A DNA stretch of 64,000 bases from Aquihabitans sp. G128 (GTDB lineage: Bacteria > Actinomycetota > Acidimicrobiia > Acidimicrobiales > Iamiaceae), in NCBI RefSeq assembly GCF_019048865.1, contig NZ_CP077604.1, positions 1,922,001 to 1,986,000 on the forward strand, read 5' to 3'. The notes under the pieces were generated by a model, which saw nothing but the letters and a program-made list of their open reading frames with translations, had not been told where the DNA came from and ran no database searches. Position numbers and translations under genes: made by a program. Shown here one piece after another: positions 34,135 through 43,634 of the stretch. How positions within the stretch are numbered: the first letter of the stretch is position 1; every line of letters begins with the position of its first letter.

Positions 34135-35751
34135 TCAGACGCTCGCCGGGCGGAAGAACCGGGCGGCCCGGCTGCGCTCGTCGGCGCCGTAGTACTGGCC
34201 GTAGGCCGCCGAGTCGTGGCTGACCTTGTTGATGACGGTGCCGCAGACGTTGGCGCCGACCTGGTCGAGCAGCTCGACGGCCCGCCCGAGCTGGCGCCGG
34301 GTGGTGCCGCCGATCGACGCCACCAGCAGCACGGCGTCGACCTGGCCGGCGAGCACCAGCGGATCCGCCACGGGCAGCACGGGCGGCGAGTCGAACACCA
34401 CCAGGTCGGCCTTCTCGGCCAGCCGGCGGATCAGGGCCTTGGCCCGCTCCGACTGGAGCAGCTCGGCGGGGAACGCCGTGGTCGGGCCCGAGGTCAGGAC
34501 GTAGAGCCCGGGCACGGCCGGCACGCCGGCGAGGCGACGGCCGCGGGCCGCCTCCTCGAGGAGGCTGGTGCTGAGGCCGGTGCCGTTCGGCATGTCGAGG
34601 AGGCCGTGGACCCGCGGCTGGCGCAGGTCGGCGTCGACGAGGATCGTGGTCGCTCCCGCACGGGCCGACATGATCGCCAGGTTGAGCGCCGTGGTGCTCT
34701 TGCCCTCGCCGGGCAGGGCGCTGGTGACCTGGATGGTCTTCAGCCGGCGCTCCGAGGCGAGGAACTGCAGCGACGTCCGCAGCGAGCGGAACGCCTCGGC
34801 CATGGCGCCGCCCTGATCCAGGGCGCCGAGGTCGGCGACGCCGCCGGTGCTCCACCGCTCGTCGAGCGGGACCATGGCCAGGACGGGACGCCCGAGCACC
34901 ACCCGCTCCACGTCTTCCTTGGACTCCACCCGGTCGTCGAGCAGGTCGAGGAGGAAGGCCAGGCCGATGCCGAGCACCGTGCCGGCGACCAGGCCGAGGA
35001 TGAGCGCCCGCAGCGGTTGGGGGCTGGTGGGCTCCGACGGCTTGTCGGCGGGGTCGACCAGGTTGGCGTCGCCGGTGCTGAGCGAGGCGCTCAGGGCCAG
35101 CGAGTCGGACTGCTGCTCGAGCTGGGCGTAGCGGGCCAGCGCCGAGTCCTGCTGGACCTTGAGGGTGGCGGCCCGGGCGCCGGTCGCCGTCTTGAGCTTG
35201 GCCTGGAGGTCGTCGATCTGGTTGGTGAGCGACGTCATCTCGGTCTGCAGCGACTGGATGCCGCCGGTCAGGTCGTCCTTGCGGGTGTCGCGGCGGTAGC
35301 TCGCGTACTCCTTGGCGGTGGCGTTGGCCACGGCCTGGGCCAGGGCCGGATCGGTCGAGGTGACCGCCACCGAGACCAGGTCGGTGCCCTCGACCGGCGT
35401 CACCGTGACCGGCGGGGTGCCGTCGCCGAAGATCTTCTCGACCCGCTGGCGCACCCGCTCGCTCGACATCACCCGGACCTCGGTGTCGATGATGCGCTTG
35501 CGGTCGACCACGATCGGCGCGGCGCCGGTGTTGAGCTCCTCGGAGCTGTCCCGGGGCTGGATGAGCACGCGGGCCTCGGCGGTGTACCGCTTGGCCTGCA
35601 GCAGGCTCGAGCCCACCGCCATGAGCGTGACCAGGGCAACGAAGATCGCCACGGCCCGGCGGCGTCGGTTCAGGACGCCGAAGTACTCACGCAGCGCCGG
35701 TTCCTGCGTGGCGGGACGGGCGAGGGAGATCTCGGGTGCGGTCGTCATCAT
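34135..35751 (-). CDS. Wzz chain-length regulator fused to a BY-type tyrosine kinase
   Basis: A protein of 538 residues with a Wzz domain (REYFGVLNRRRRAVAIFVALVTLMA as first membrane helix, periplasmic coiled coil to about residue 230, second helix ALILGLVAGTVLGIGLAFLLD) and a cytoplasmic kinase domain: Walker A SALPGEGKSTTALNLA, A-prime TTILVDADLRQPR, Walker B DLVVFDSPPVLPVAD. The C-terminal tail AAYGQYYGADER carries a small Tyr cluster for autophosphorylation. The joined form is that of proteobacterial Wzc; Gram-positive bacteria more often have two polypeptides. It is the first gene of the operon; ATG codons at 35751 and 35748 are both possible. Confidence 0.87.
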   Translation of the reverse strand: MMTTAPEISLARPATQEPALREYFGVLNRRRRAVAIFVALVTLMAVGSSLLQAKRYTAEARVLIQPRDSSEELNTGAAPIVVDRKRIIDTEVRVMSSERVRQRVEKIFGDGTPPVTVTPVEGTDLVSVAVTSTDPALAQAVANATAKEYASYRRDTRKDDLTGGIQSLQTEMTSLTNQIDDLQAKLKTATGARAATLKVQQDSALARYAQLEQQSDSLALSASLSTGDANLVDPADKPSEPTSPQPLRALILGLVAGTVLGIGLAFLLDLLDDRVESKEDVERVVLGRPVLAMVPLDERWSTGGVADLGALDQGGAMAEAFRSLRTSLQFLASERRLKTIQVTSALPGEGKSTTALNLAIMSARAGATTILVDADLRQPRVHGLLDMPNGTGLSTSLLEEAARGRRLAGVPAVPGLYVLTSGPTTAFPAELLQSERAKALIRRLAEKADLVVFDSPPVLPVADPLVLAGQVDAVLLVASIGGTTRRQLGRAVELLDQVGANVCGTVINKVSHDSAAYGQYYGADERSRAARFFRPASV

Positions 35752-35909
35752 CGTCCGCCACGGACGCGCAGGTCGGCAGGAGAGCTCTGACGGCACAGCT
35801 GGAGCAACGGACGATCCTCATCGTGGGGTGGTGCGACCCCTGTGGCCGCGGCAGGAGTATTCGCCTGCGGAACCCCTGCTCCCTGCTGCAACCGGGATTC
35901 GGTGGCCCG

Positions 35910-37724
35910 TCAGCCCTCGGCAGCCTCGACGAACTCGTCGATCCGGGCCCGCAGCACGTCGAGGCTGGCGGTCCAGAACGCCACGTCACGCACGTCGATC
36001 CCGAACCGCGCGGCGAGCGACGGGGCGTCGCCGAGGCCGGTGGCCGACAGGAGGTCGTCGTAGCCCGAGCGGAACCGCTCCGGGTCGCGCTGGAACTCGG
36101 CGTACAGGCCGATGCCGAACAGCAGGCCGAACGTGTAGGGCCAGTTGTAGTAGGCGGTGAAGTAGTGGCCCTTGACCGCCCACATGTCCCGGTGGCGGGC
36201 ATCGGGGTCGACCCCCGGACCGTAGGCCGTGGCCTGGGCCTCGAGCATCAGGGTGCGGAGCCGGTCGATCGACAGCACGCCCTGCTCCCGCTCCGACGAG
36301 AGGGCCCGCTCGAAGAGGAAGCGCGAGTGGATGTCGACCACCACCTGGCAGGCACCGGCGAGGTCCCCGTCGAGCAGCGCCAGGCGGGCGCCGGCGTCGT
36401 CGCCCACCGCGGCCAGGCCGGCCTGCACCATGATCGTCTCGCAGAAGATGCTGGCGGTCTCGGCCAGGGCCATGGGCGTGTCGCGCTGCATCGGCGTGCG
36501 GTCGCCCAGGTTGACGTTGTGGTAGGCGTGACCCAGCTCGTGGGCCAGCGTCTGCACCGAGTCGAAGCTCCCGTCGAAGTTGAGCAGCACCCGGCTCACG
36601 CCGTCGGTGACGCTCATGCAGAAGGCGCCGCCGACCTTGCCCGACCGAGGCTCGGCGTCGATCCAGGCGTCGGCCACCGCGGTGTCCACCAGGCCGGCCA
36701 GGCGGGGCGAGTAGGTGGCGAACGCGTCGCGCACCGCGGCGGTGGCCTCGGGCCAGGCGAAGCGGCGCGGCGTGCCCACCGGGGCGATGAGGTCCCACCA
36801 GGGCAGGCCGCCCTCGTGGCCCAGCAGCCGGGCCTTCGCCTGCAGGTACCGGTGCCAGTCGGGCAGCGACGCTTCGACCGCCTCCTGCATGGCCGCCAGG
36901 GTGTAGCGGTCGACGCCGTTGCGCTCCAGCGCCGGGTCGAGCGAATCGGTCCACCCCCGCCGGCGGTTCAGGGTGTTGGCCTCGCCCTTGAACGCGTTGA
37001 TGGCGGTGGCCAGGGGGACCGCCACGGTGTCCCACGCCTCCAGCTCGGCGTCGTAGGCCGCCTTGCGCCGGGCCGGGTCCGGGTCGGTGGCCAGGCCCCG
37101 CACCATGCTCATCGGCAGCACCTCGCCGTCGACCGTGGCGGTGAGGCGCGAGGTGAGGTCGGCGTGGAGCTTGGCCCACGCCCGGCCGCCGGTGAGGGCC
37201 AGCTCGGCGGCCAGCCCCTCCTCGGCCTCGCTCATCTGGTGGCGGGCCGCGGTGGCGCCGCGCTCCAGCGCGTAGGCGTGGTCGGCCGCGGTGGTGCTGC
37301 GGCGCACCACCTCGGCCAGGTCCCACCGGGCCAGCCAGGCGTCGAAGCGGGTGTCGAGCGTGGCGAACGACGCGGTGCCGGCCTGGTACCGGCTCAGCGC
37401 GCCGGCGGCGTCGTCGTCCCGGGCGTCGGTGCTGGTGTGGGCGTACAGGTACGAGCCCACCTTGCGCATGTCCCGGAACAGCCGGTTGAACGCCGGCACC
37501 ACCTCGTCGACCACCGCGACCTCCGCCTCGGTGACCGGCCCCGCCTCGCCGCCCCGGATGCCCAGCTCGTCGAATCGGGCCCGGAGCCGACCGATCTCGG
37601 CGAAGACCTGCTCGGTGTGCGCCGCCAGCTCGCGGGACCCCAGCGACGGGAAGAACCCGCTCACGTCCCAGCGCGGCAGCCCGCCGGTGGGTTCGGTGGC
37701 CGTGGTCTCGTCGGTGACGGTCAT
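35910..37724 (-). CDS. M3-family oligoendopeptidase (PepF type)
   Basis: Zinc oligopeptidase of 604 residues, acting in the cytoplasm on short peptides. The catalytic motif is TLAHELGHAYH (HELGH at about residues 395-399), with the third zinc ligand in MALAETASIFCE (Glu about 422). The Arg/Tyr-rich substrate region AVKGHYFTAYYNWPYTFG near the C-terminus is also typical. The length matches the PepF/F3 group. The start ATG at 37724 has CAGACT 7 nt upstream, a leaderless layout. It is not linked to the surrounding operons. Confidence 0.9.
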   Translation of the reverse strand: MTVTDETTATEPTGGLPRWDVSGFFPSLGSRELAAHTEQVFAEIGRLRARFDELGIRGGEAGPVTEAEVAVVDEVVPAFNRLFRDMRKVGSYLYAHTSTDARDDDAAGALSRYQAGTASFATLDTRFDAWLARWDLAEVVRRSTTAADHAYALERGATAARHQMSEAEEGLAAELALTGGRAWAKLHADLTSRLTATVDGEVLPMSMVRGLATDPDPARRKAAYDAELEAWDTVAVPLATAINAFKGEANTLNRRRGWTDSLDPALERNGVDRYTLAAMQEAVEASLPDWHRYLQAKARLLGHEGGLPWWDLIAPVGTPRRFAWPEATAAVRDAFATYSPRLAGLVDTAVADAWIDAEPRSGKVGGAFCMSVTDGVSRVLLNFDGSFDSVQTLAHELGHAYHNVNLGDRTPMQRDTPMALAETASIFCETIMVQAGLAAVGDDAGARLALLDGDLAGACQVVVDIHSRFLFERALSSEREQGVLSIDRLRTLMLEAQATAYGPGVDPDARHRDMWAVKGHYFTAYYNWPYTFGLLFGIGLYAEFQRDPERFRSGYDDLLSATGLGDAPSLAARFGIDVRDVAFWTASLDVLRARIDEFVEAAEG

Positions 37725-37797
37725 GCCCGCCAGTCTGCCGACCCCGCAACCGGCCCCCGACCGCCCGCCTGCCCCGGGCCGCCCGCTGCCGCCCGCC

Positions 37798-37843
37798 GAT
37801 TCCCGTCGCCACGGGTCGCCTAGCGACCCCGAGCGACAGGAAT
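37798..37843. repeat. 46-nt dispersed palindromic repeat, copy 3
   Basis: Outer arms GATTCCCGTCGC and GCGACAGGAAT, inner arms GGTCGC and GCGACC around CTA. First of three copies in this array, upstream of the PepF-type gene. Confidence 0.78.
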
Positions 37844-37853
37844 GCCGCCCGCC

Positions 37854-37899
37854 GATTCCCGTCGCCACGGGTCGCCTAGCGACCTTCGGCGACGGGAAT
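37854..37899. repeat. 46-nt dispersed palindromic repeat, copy 4
   Basis: Outer arms ATTCCCGTCGC and GCGACGGGAAT pair perfectly over 11 bp; the inner GGTCGC/GCGACC pair is kept. It starts 56 nt after copy 3. Confidence 0.78.
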
Positions 37900-37913
37900 G
37901 CCGTCCGGCTGCG

Positions 37914-37959
37914 GATTCCCGTCGCCACGGGTCGCATCGCGACCCCGGGCGACAGGAAT
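37914..37959. repeat. 46-nt dispersed palindromic repeat, copy 5
   Basis: Same layout as copy 3, with the centre GGTCGC-AT-CGCGACC as in copy 1. It starts 60 nt after copy 4. Confidence 0.78.
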
Positions 37960-38000
37960 CGCCGCGCCCCCGGGGGGTCAGGCGTCGAATCGCCCGAAAG

Positions 38001-38014
38001 TAGAACACGTTCTA
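38001..38014. promoter_or_regulatory. KstR-type palindrome upstream of the FadE34-like gene
   Basis: TAGAACACGTTCTA fits TnnAACnnGTTnnA exactly and shares its centre with the box at 5792-5807. It lies 63 nt before the start codon. Confidence 0.75.
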
Positions 38015-38043
38015 GAATTGGCGAGCCGCCGGCAACCGTTACG

Positions 38044-38062
38044 ATCTGACGGACCGTCAGAA
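38044..38062. promoter_or_regulatory. Class A operator upstream of the FadE34-like gene
   Basis: ATCTGACGGACCGTCAGAA has the same core as the copy at 13941-13959. It lies 15 nt before the ATG and 29 nt after the KstR-type box, so two repressors could act on one promoter. Confidence 0.75.
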
Positions 38063-38077
38063 CACTGGAGCGCCCCG

Positions 38078-40367
38078 ATGCACCTGCAGCTCACCGAGGA
38101 ACAGGACGCCCTGCGCGACGCCGTCGCCCGCTTCCTGGAGAAGGCCTCCACCGCCGAGGCGGTGCGCGAGTCCGAGCCGCTGGGCTGGGACGCCAACGTG
38201 TGGGAGGGCCTCACCGGCATCGGCGTGCCCACCCTCGGCGTGGCCGAGGAGCACGGCGGCTCGGGCGCCTCGCTGCGCGACCTCGCCGTGGTGGCCGAGG
38301 CCTGCGGGGCCCGGCTGGCCCCGGCGCCGATCGTCGAGACGATGGTGGCGGCCCGCCTGCTGGCTCGCTTCCCCGAGGCCAGCGCCTCGGTCCTGGCCGC
38401 CCTCGCCGAGGGCGGCGCCCCCCGTGGCGCTCGCCCTGCACCCCGCCGTCGACGGCCACGCTCGCCTGGTGCCCGGCGCGGCCGTGGCTGCCGCCGTGGT
38501 CGTGCTCGACGGTGACGAGCTGGTGGTGGTCGAGCCCGCCGAGGCGCCCTCCTCCCCCACCAACCTGGGCTCGGCGCCCCTCGCCACGGTCGACCTGGCC
38601 GCCGGCGCTCGCACCGTCCTCGCCTCGGGCCCGGACGCCGTCGCCGCCCACGCCACCGCGGTCGACGAGTGGCGGGCCCTCACCGCCCGCTGGCTGGTGG
38701 GCCTGGGCCGCGAGTCGCAGGCCATCGGCGTCCAGTACGCCAAGGACCGCAAGCAGTTCGACGTGGCCGTGGGCTCGTTCCAGGCCGTGCAGCACCGCTT
38801 CGCCGACCTCGCCACCGACCTCGACGGCGCCGACCTCCTGTCGAACAAGGCCGTCTGGGCCCTCGACGTCGGCGACCCGGTCGGCACCTCCTTCCCCGCC
38901 ATGGCCTTCTGGTTCGCCGGCGACACCGCCCAGCGCACCGCGTCGTGGGCGCTGCACGTCCACGGCGGCTACGGGTTCATGGAGGAGTACGACATCCAGC
39001 TGCACTTCCGGCGGGCCAAGGCCACCCGGCTGCTGCTGGGCGACCCCAAGCGCGAGCTGCAGCTGCTCGCCGGCCGCCTGTGGGACGACCCCGAGAGCGG
39101 GCCGGTGCCCGGCTCCCGCCTGCGCCCCACGTCGGCCTACGGCGCGGCCGCCGACGAGCCGGCCACCGCCGCCACCGCGTCCGACGCCGACGGGGGCTTC
39201 GACTTCCGCCTCGGCGCCGAGGTGCTCGACTTCCGTCGCGAGGTCCGGGAGTTCCTGGGCCGGCACGTGACCCCCGAGGTCATCGAGCGGGCCCACCACA
39301 CCGGCACCATCCACGACAACGGCCTGCACGCGGTCATGGCCGAGGCCGGCTGGATCTCGGCCGGCTGGCCCGCCGAGTTCGGCGGCCAGGGCCGGTCCCC
39401 GCTGGAGATGAACGCCCTCACCGAAGAGATGTACCTCTCGGGCGCGCCGGTCGACGGCCTGGGCGTGGCCTCGCTGGTGGCCCACACGCTCCTCATCGAC
39501 GGGACCGACTGGCAGAAGCGCACGATCATCCCGGAGATCCTGAGCGGCAAGGCGCTGTGCTGCCTGGGCTACTCCGAGCCCGACGCCGGCTCCGACGTGG
39601 CGGCGTGCACCACCAAGGCCGTCCAGGACGGCGACGAGTGGACCATCAACGGCCAGAAGATGTTCACGACCATGGCCCACGAGGCCCAGTACGTGTTCCT
39701 CCTCACCCGCACCAACACCGAGGTGGCCAAGCACAAGGGCCTCACCATGTTCGTGGTGCCCATGGACCAGGCCGGCGTCTCGATCACCCCCGTGCACACC
39801 ATGGGCGGCGAGCGCACCAACATCACCTACTACGACGACGTCAAGGTCGACGACAAGTACCGGGTGGGCGAGGTCGACGGCGGCTGGAAGGTCATGATGA
39901 CCGCCCTCGTCTTCGAGCGGAACAGCGCCTGGTACGGCGAGCTGGTCCGCCTGCTCGACCACGGCCTCGGCTGGGCCCGCTCGGCGCCGTCGCCCACCGG
40001 CGGCCTCATGGTCGACGACCCGCTGGTGCGCGAGCGCCTGGCCCGCATCGCCGTCGGCAACGAGATCTCGAACCTGCTCGGCTGGCGGGCGGCCTGGATG
40101 GCCTCGGAGGGCACCCTGCCCGGCGTCGAGGGCACCATGGCCAAGCTCTTCACCACCGAGCACTACCAGTTCGCCGGCAACGAGCTCATCGACGCCCTCG
40201 GCACCGACGGCCTCACCCGCCACGGGGATCCCACGGCCACCGCGGCCGACGGCTGGATCGAGGCCATCTACCGCCACTGCCAGGTCACCACGATCTACGG
40301 CGGCACCAGCGAGGTCCTTCGCGGCATCATCGCCGAGCGCGGCCTCCAGCTCCCCCGCAACCGCTAG
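38078..40367 (+). CDS. fadE34: Double acyl-CoA dehydrogenase, FadE34-like (frameshifted in this sequence)
   Basis: One polypeptide with two acyl-CoA dehydrogenase units, the layout of mycobacterial FadE34 (ChsE3), which acts on C5 steroid side chains. Unit 1 begins MHLQLTEEQDALRDAVARFL and has YAKDRKQFDVAVGSFQAVQH and HVHGGYGFMEEYDIQLHFRR. Unit 2 (from about residue 378) has CCLGYSEPDAGSDVAACTTK, WTINGQKMFTT and the ending YGGTSEVLRGIIAERG. The frame breaks at six C (38418-38423); with five it reads LAEGGAPVALALHPAVDG and the protein has about 762 residues. The ATG at 38078 follows two operators. Sterol substrate is inferred from the family and the KstR-type box. Confidence 0.82.
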
Positions 40368-40497
40368 CACCAGCGGCAGGAGCACCCACCGGTCCGCCCG
40401 CTCCAGGGGCCAGAAGTCGTTGCCCAGCACGTTCTCCTGACCCGTGGCAGCCGGGCACGGCGCCGACGCTGGTGGGGCGTCGCGGTAGAACGGGGCC

Positions 40498-42138
40498 ATG
40501 GCTGCCACGCACGAGGTGTTCAACCAGTCGGTGCCGCTCGAGGGCCACGACGTGGCCGGGCTCGACGTCGCGCTGCGCGAGGGCGTGCAGCGCGAGGGCG
40601 GCGAGGCCCACCTGGCCGACCTGCGCCGCATCGGCATCCTGGCGGGCGACCCGGTGCGCATCCGCGAGGGCGAGCTGGCCAACCGCAACCCGCCCGAGCT
40701 GCACCAGTACGACCGGTTCGGGCACCGCATCGACGAGGTCGAGTACCACCCCGCCTACCACTCGCTGATGACCGTGGCGGTGGCCGAGGGCCTGGCCGGC
40801 GCACCGTGGGCCGACGACCGCCCCGGCGCCCACGTGGGCCGGGCCGCCAAGTTCGCGGTGTGGACCCAGGTGGAGGCCGGCCACGGCTGCCCCATCTCCA
40901 TGACCTACTCGGTGGTGCCCGCCCTGCGGGCCGAGCCGTCGCTGGCCGGCGCGTGGGAGCCGCTGCTGACCTCCACCACCTACGACCCCACGCCCGGCCA
41001 CGCCCCCGAGCCGGGCAAGAAGGTGGGCGCCATCGCCGGCATGGCCATGACCGAGAAGCAGGGCGGCTCCGACGTGCGGGCCAACACCACCAAGGCGGCA
41101 CCCACCTCCAACGCCTCGGGGCCGGGCGAGGAGTACGCCCTCACCGGCCACAAGTGGTTCTGCTCGGCGCCCATGAGCGACCTGTTCCTCATGCTCGCCT
41201 ACACCGACGCCGGGCTCAGCTGCTTCGCCGTGCCCCGCTGGCTGCCCGACGGCACCCGCAACGCCATCGGCGTGCAGCGCCTCAAGGACAAGCTCGGCAA
41301 CAAGAGCAACGCGAGCAGCGAGATCGAGCTCGACGGCGCCCTCGGCCGGCTGGTCGGTGACGAGGGCCGGGGCATCCCCACCATCCTGGCCATGGTCAAC
41401 CACACGCGGCTCGACTGCGTGATCGGGGTGACCGGGCAGATGCGGGGCGGCCTGAGCCAGGCCGTGCACCACGCCCGCAACCGCTCGGCCTTCGGCAAGC
41501 CCCTGATCGACCAGCCTCTGATGCGCAACGTGCTGGCCGACCTGGCCGTCGAGTCCGAGGCCGCCACCACGCTGATGACCCGCCTGGCCGGCGGCTACGA
41601 CCGTGGCGAGGGCGCCTTCACCCGCATCGCCACCGCCATCGGCAAGTACTGGGTCTGCAAGCGGGTGCCGTCGTTCGCCGCCGAGGCGCTGGAGTGCTTC
41701 GGCGGCGCCGGCTACGTGGAAGAGGCGCCGATGGCCCGGCTGTTCCGCGAGAGCCCGCTCAACGGCATCTGGGAGGGATCCGGCAACGTCATCTGCCTCG
41801 ACGTGCTGCGGGCGGCGGCCAAGGACCCCGAGTCGGTGGCCGCCCTGCTCGACGAGATCGCCCTGGCCCGGGGCGCCGACGCCCGCCTGGACCGCGCCGT
41901 CGACGACCTGCACGCCGAGCTGGCCGACCCTGCCGACCTGGAGCTGCGGGCCCGCCGCATCGTCGAGCGGGCGGCGCTGGCGCTGCAGGGGTCGCTGCTC
42001 GTGCGCTTCGCCCCGGAGGCGGTGGCCGACGCGTTCTGCGCCACCCGCCTGGCCGGCGACGGCGGCCGTGCCTTCGGCACCCTGCCGCCCGGCACCGACC
42101 TCACCGCCATCCTGGATCGGGCCTGGCCCAGCGCCTGA
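40498..42138 (+). CDS. aidB: AidB-type acyl-CoA dehydrogenase homologue
   Basis: Flavoprotein of 546 residues, the length of AidB, which protects DNA during alkylation stress in E. coli and has weak isovaleryl-CoA dehydrogenase activity. Family signatures: the N-terminal FNQSVPLEGHDVAG, AGMAMTEKQGGSDVRANTT, HKWFCSAPMSDLFLMLAYT, YWVCKRVPSFAAEALECFGG and IWEGSGNVICLDVLR, where Glu is the likely catalytic base. Whether it acts in DNA protection or lipid oxidation cannot be decided. The ATG at 40498 lies 6 nt after TAGAAC, a leaderless layout. The presence of two AlkB-type genes in the window makes the alkylation-repair link more plausible. Confidence 0.87.
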   Translation: MAATHEVFNQSVPLEGHDVAGLDVALREGVQREGGEAHLADLRRIGILAGDPVRIREGELANRNPPELHQYDRFGHRIDEVEYHPAYHSLMTVAVAEGLAGAPWADDRPGAHVGRAAKFAVWTQVEAGHGCPISMTYSVVPALRAEPSLAGAWEPLLTSTTYDPTPGHAPEPGKKVGAIAGMAMTEKQGGSDVRANTTKAAPTSNASGPGEEYALTGHKWFCSAPMSDLFLMLAYTDAGLSCFAVPRWLPDGTRNAIGVQRLKDKLGNKSNASSEIELDGALGRLVGDEGRGIPTILAMVNHTRLDCVIGVTGQMRGGLSQAVHHARNRSAFGKPLIDQPLMRNVLADLAVESEAATTLMTRLAGGYDRGEGAFTRIATAIGKYWVCKRVPSFAAEALECFGGAGYVEEAPMARLFRESPLNGIWEGSGNVICLDVLRAAAKDPESVAALLDEIALARGADARLDRAVDDLHAELADPADLELRARRIVERAALALQGSLLVRFAPEAVADAFCATRLAGDGGRAFGTLPPGTDLTAILDRAWPSA

Positions 42139-42158
42139 CGCCCACGAGGGGCCACCAG

Positions 42159-42176
42159 CCCGGCCCGCCGGCCGGG
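42159..42176. terminator. Bidirectional hairpin between convergent genes
   Basis: CCCGGCC-CGCC-GGCCGGG: 7-bp GC arms with a 4-nt loop, in the 39-nt gap between the convergent aidB and glycosidase genes. There is no T-run, as usual at this GC content. Confidence 0.5.
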
Positions 42177-42177
42177 G

Positions 42178-43498
42178 TCAGGCCTCGTGGCCCAGCCAGT
42201 CGAGCGCCACTGCGGCGGTCCAGGACTGGGCGTCGGAGCCGAGCGCCTCGCCGGAGGTGGCGTCGACGTACTCGGTGCAGCCGGTGGTGCGCAGCTGGTC
42301 GACCGCCGCGGCCCGGAGCCGGCCGGCGCTGCGGGCGTGGCCGGCACGCACCAGCGACCACCACAGCAGCCACGTCATCGGCGGCCACTGCGGGCCCCGC
42401 CAGTAGGCCTTGGCCTCGAACGACGGGTCGTCGACCGCCGTGCTCGGGGGCAGGGCCCAGCGCAGGCCGGGGCACCCGGCGAACGACGGCGACCACAGCC
42501 GCTCGACCAGGATCGCCGTGCGGTCGATGGACGTGCCGGCCACCAGGGGGGGCGAAGCCGGCGATGGTGTCGGTGGGGATGGACTTGCCGGTGATGCGGT
42601 CGATGTCGAGGCAGCGGCCGTGCTCGGCGTCCCAGCACCCGTCGAGCGCGGCGCGGGTGTGCTCGGCATCGGCCCGGTGGCCGTCGGCCCGCTCGGGTCG
42701 CCCGGCCACCTCGGCCAGGTCGGCCAGCACGTCGTCGGCCGCGGCCAGGATGGCGCTGAACCACACGTCGGCCACGCGGAACGGGTGGTGGGCCAGCGCT
42801 CGGCCCTGGTCGTAGTCGACGGCGATCAGGCAGTCGACCAGGTGCCGGTACTTGCGGTACTCGTCGTCCGACGGCCGCTCGTCGGGGTCGGCGACGTAGG
42901 TGAGGTCGGGGCGGGGGAGGTCGGAACCGTCGTCGCCCGGATCGACCGACTCGAGCGGCTGGTCCCACCGCGGCGAGTTGTCGAGCCCGCTCTCCCAGGG
43001 GTGCAGGATCGTGACCAGCCCGGTGTGGTCGGGGTCCCGGGCGGTCCGCAGCCAGCGGTGCCAGGCCACCAGGCGGGGGTACAGGTCGACGATGGCGTCG
43101 TCGACCTCGGCGAGGGTGCCGTCGTCGCGCTCCACCGCCGCCTCGCGCACCCGGCCGAGGGCGATGGCGTGGATGGGCGGCTGGCAGATGCCGCTGGTGG
43201 CCGAGCCCGCCGGGGCGTGGCGCACCGTGCCCCACGTGTTGGGCCCCGGCTCGTAGGCCCCCCGGGCCACGTTCAGGTCGAAGACGATCTGCGGGACCAT
43301 GCCGGTGGACCACTGGCCCCGGAACAGCGACCACAGCTCGGTCACGCCCCGCAGCGGGTCGAGCTGGGCCCAGCCCATGGCCACGAACCCGGCATCCCAG
43401 CTCCACTGGTGGGGGTACAGCCGGGGCGACGGGCGGGTCCAGGTGCCGCGCGCGTTGCGCCACAGCACCTCGATCGCTTGTCGGGCCAGGTCGTCCAC
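42178..43498 (-). CDS. GH63-like (MGH1/glucosylglycerate hydrolase type) glycosidase, frameshifted
   Basis: (alpha/alpha)6-barrel glycosidase resembling mannosyl- or glucosylglycerate hydrolases. Signatures: LYPHQWSWDAGFVAMGWAQL near the start, TGMVPQIVFD, ILHPWESGLDNSPRWD (likely acid Asp), and SFEAKAYWRGPQWPPMTWLL near the C-terminus. The frame breaks at seven G (42546-42552); with six, TIAGFAP continues as LVAGTSIDRTAILVERLW and the enzyme has about 439 residues. The GTG at 43498 lies 7 nt after TACCCT, a leaderless promoter. A role in mobilising compatible solutes is inferred from the family. Confidence 0.75.
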
Positions 43499-43585
43499 GG
43501 CCCCGAGGGTACCGGTGGCCCCTGCCTGCCTCGAAGCGTTCACCGTCCGTTTCACGAGGCCTTCACACAACGGCGGCCACCGGAC

Positions 43586-43600
43586 CTGACGGGTCGTCAG
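43586..43600. promoter_or_regulatory. Class A operator between the glycosidase and an LLM gene
   Basis: CTGACGGGTCGTCAG, 34 nt before the LLM start and 87 nt before the divergent glycosidase start. Its position favours control of the LLM gene. Confidence 0.65.
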
Positions 43601-43634
43601 GCCCTGGTGGCGCGACGTCCGTATGCTCCCGGCG

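Noticed and set aside
37798..37959. Possible CRISPR array
   Set aside because: Three palindromic units with spacers of only 10-14 nt; the repeat is also found elsewhere singly spaced by 14 nt, so it is a dispersed palindromic repeat.
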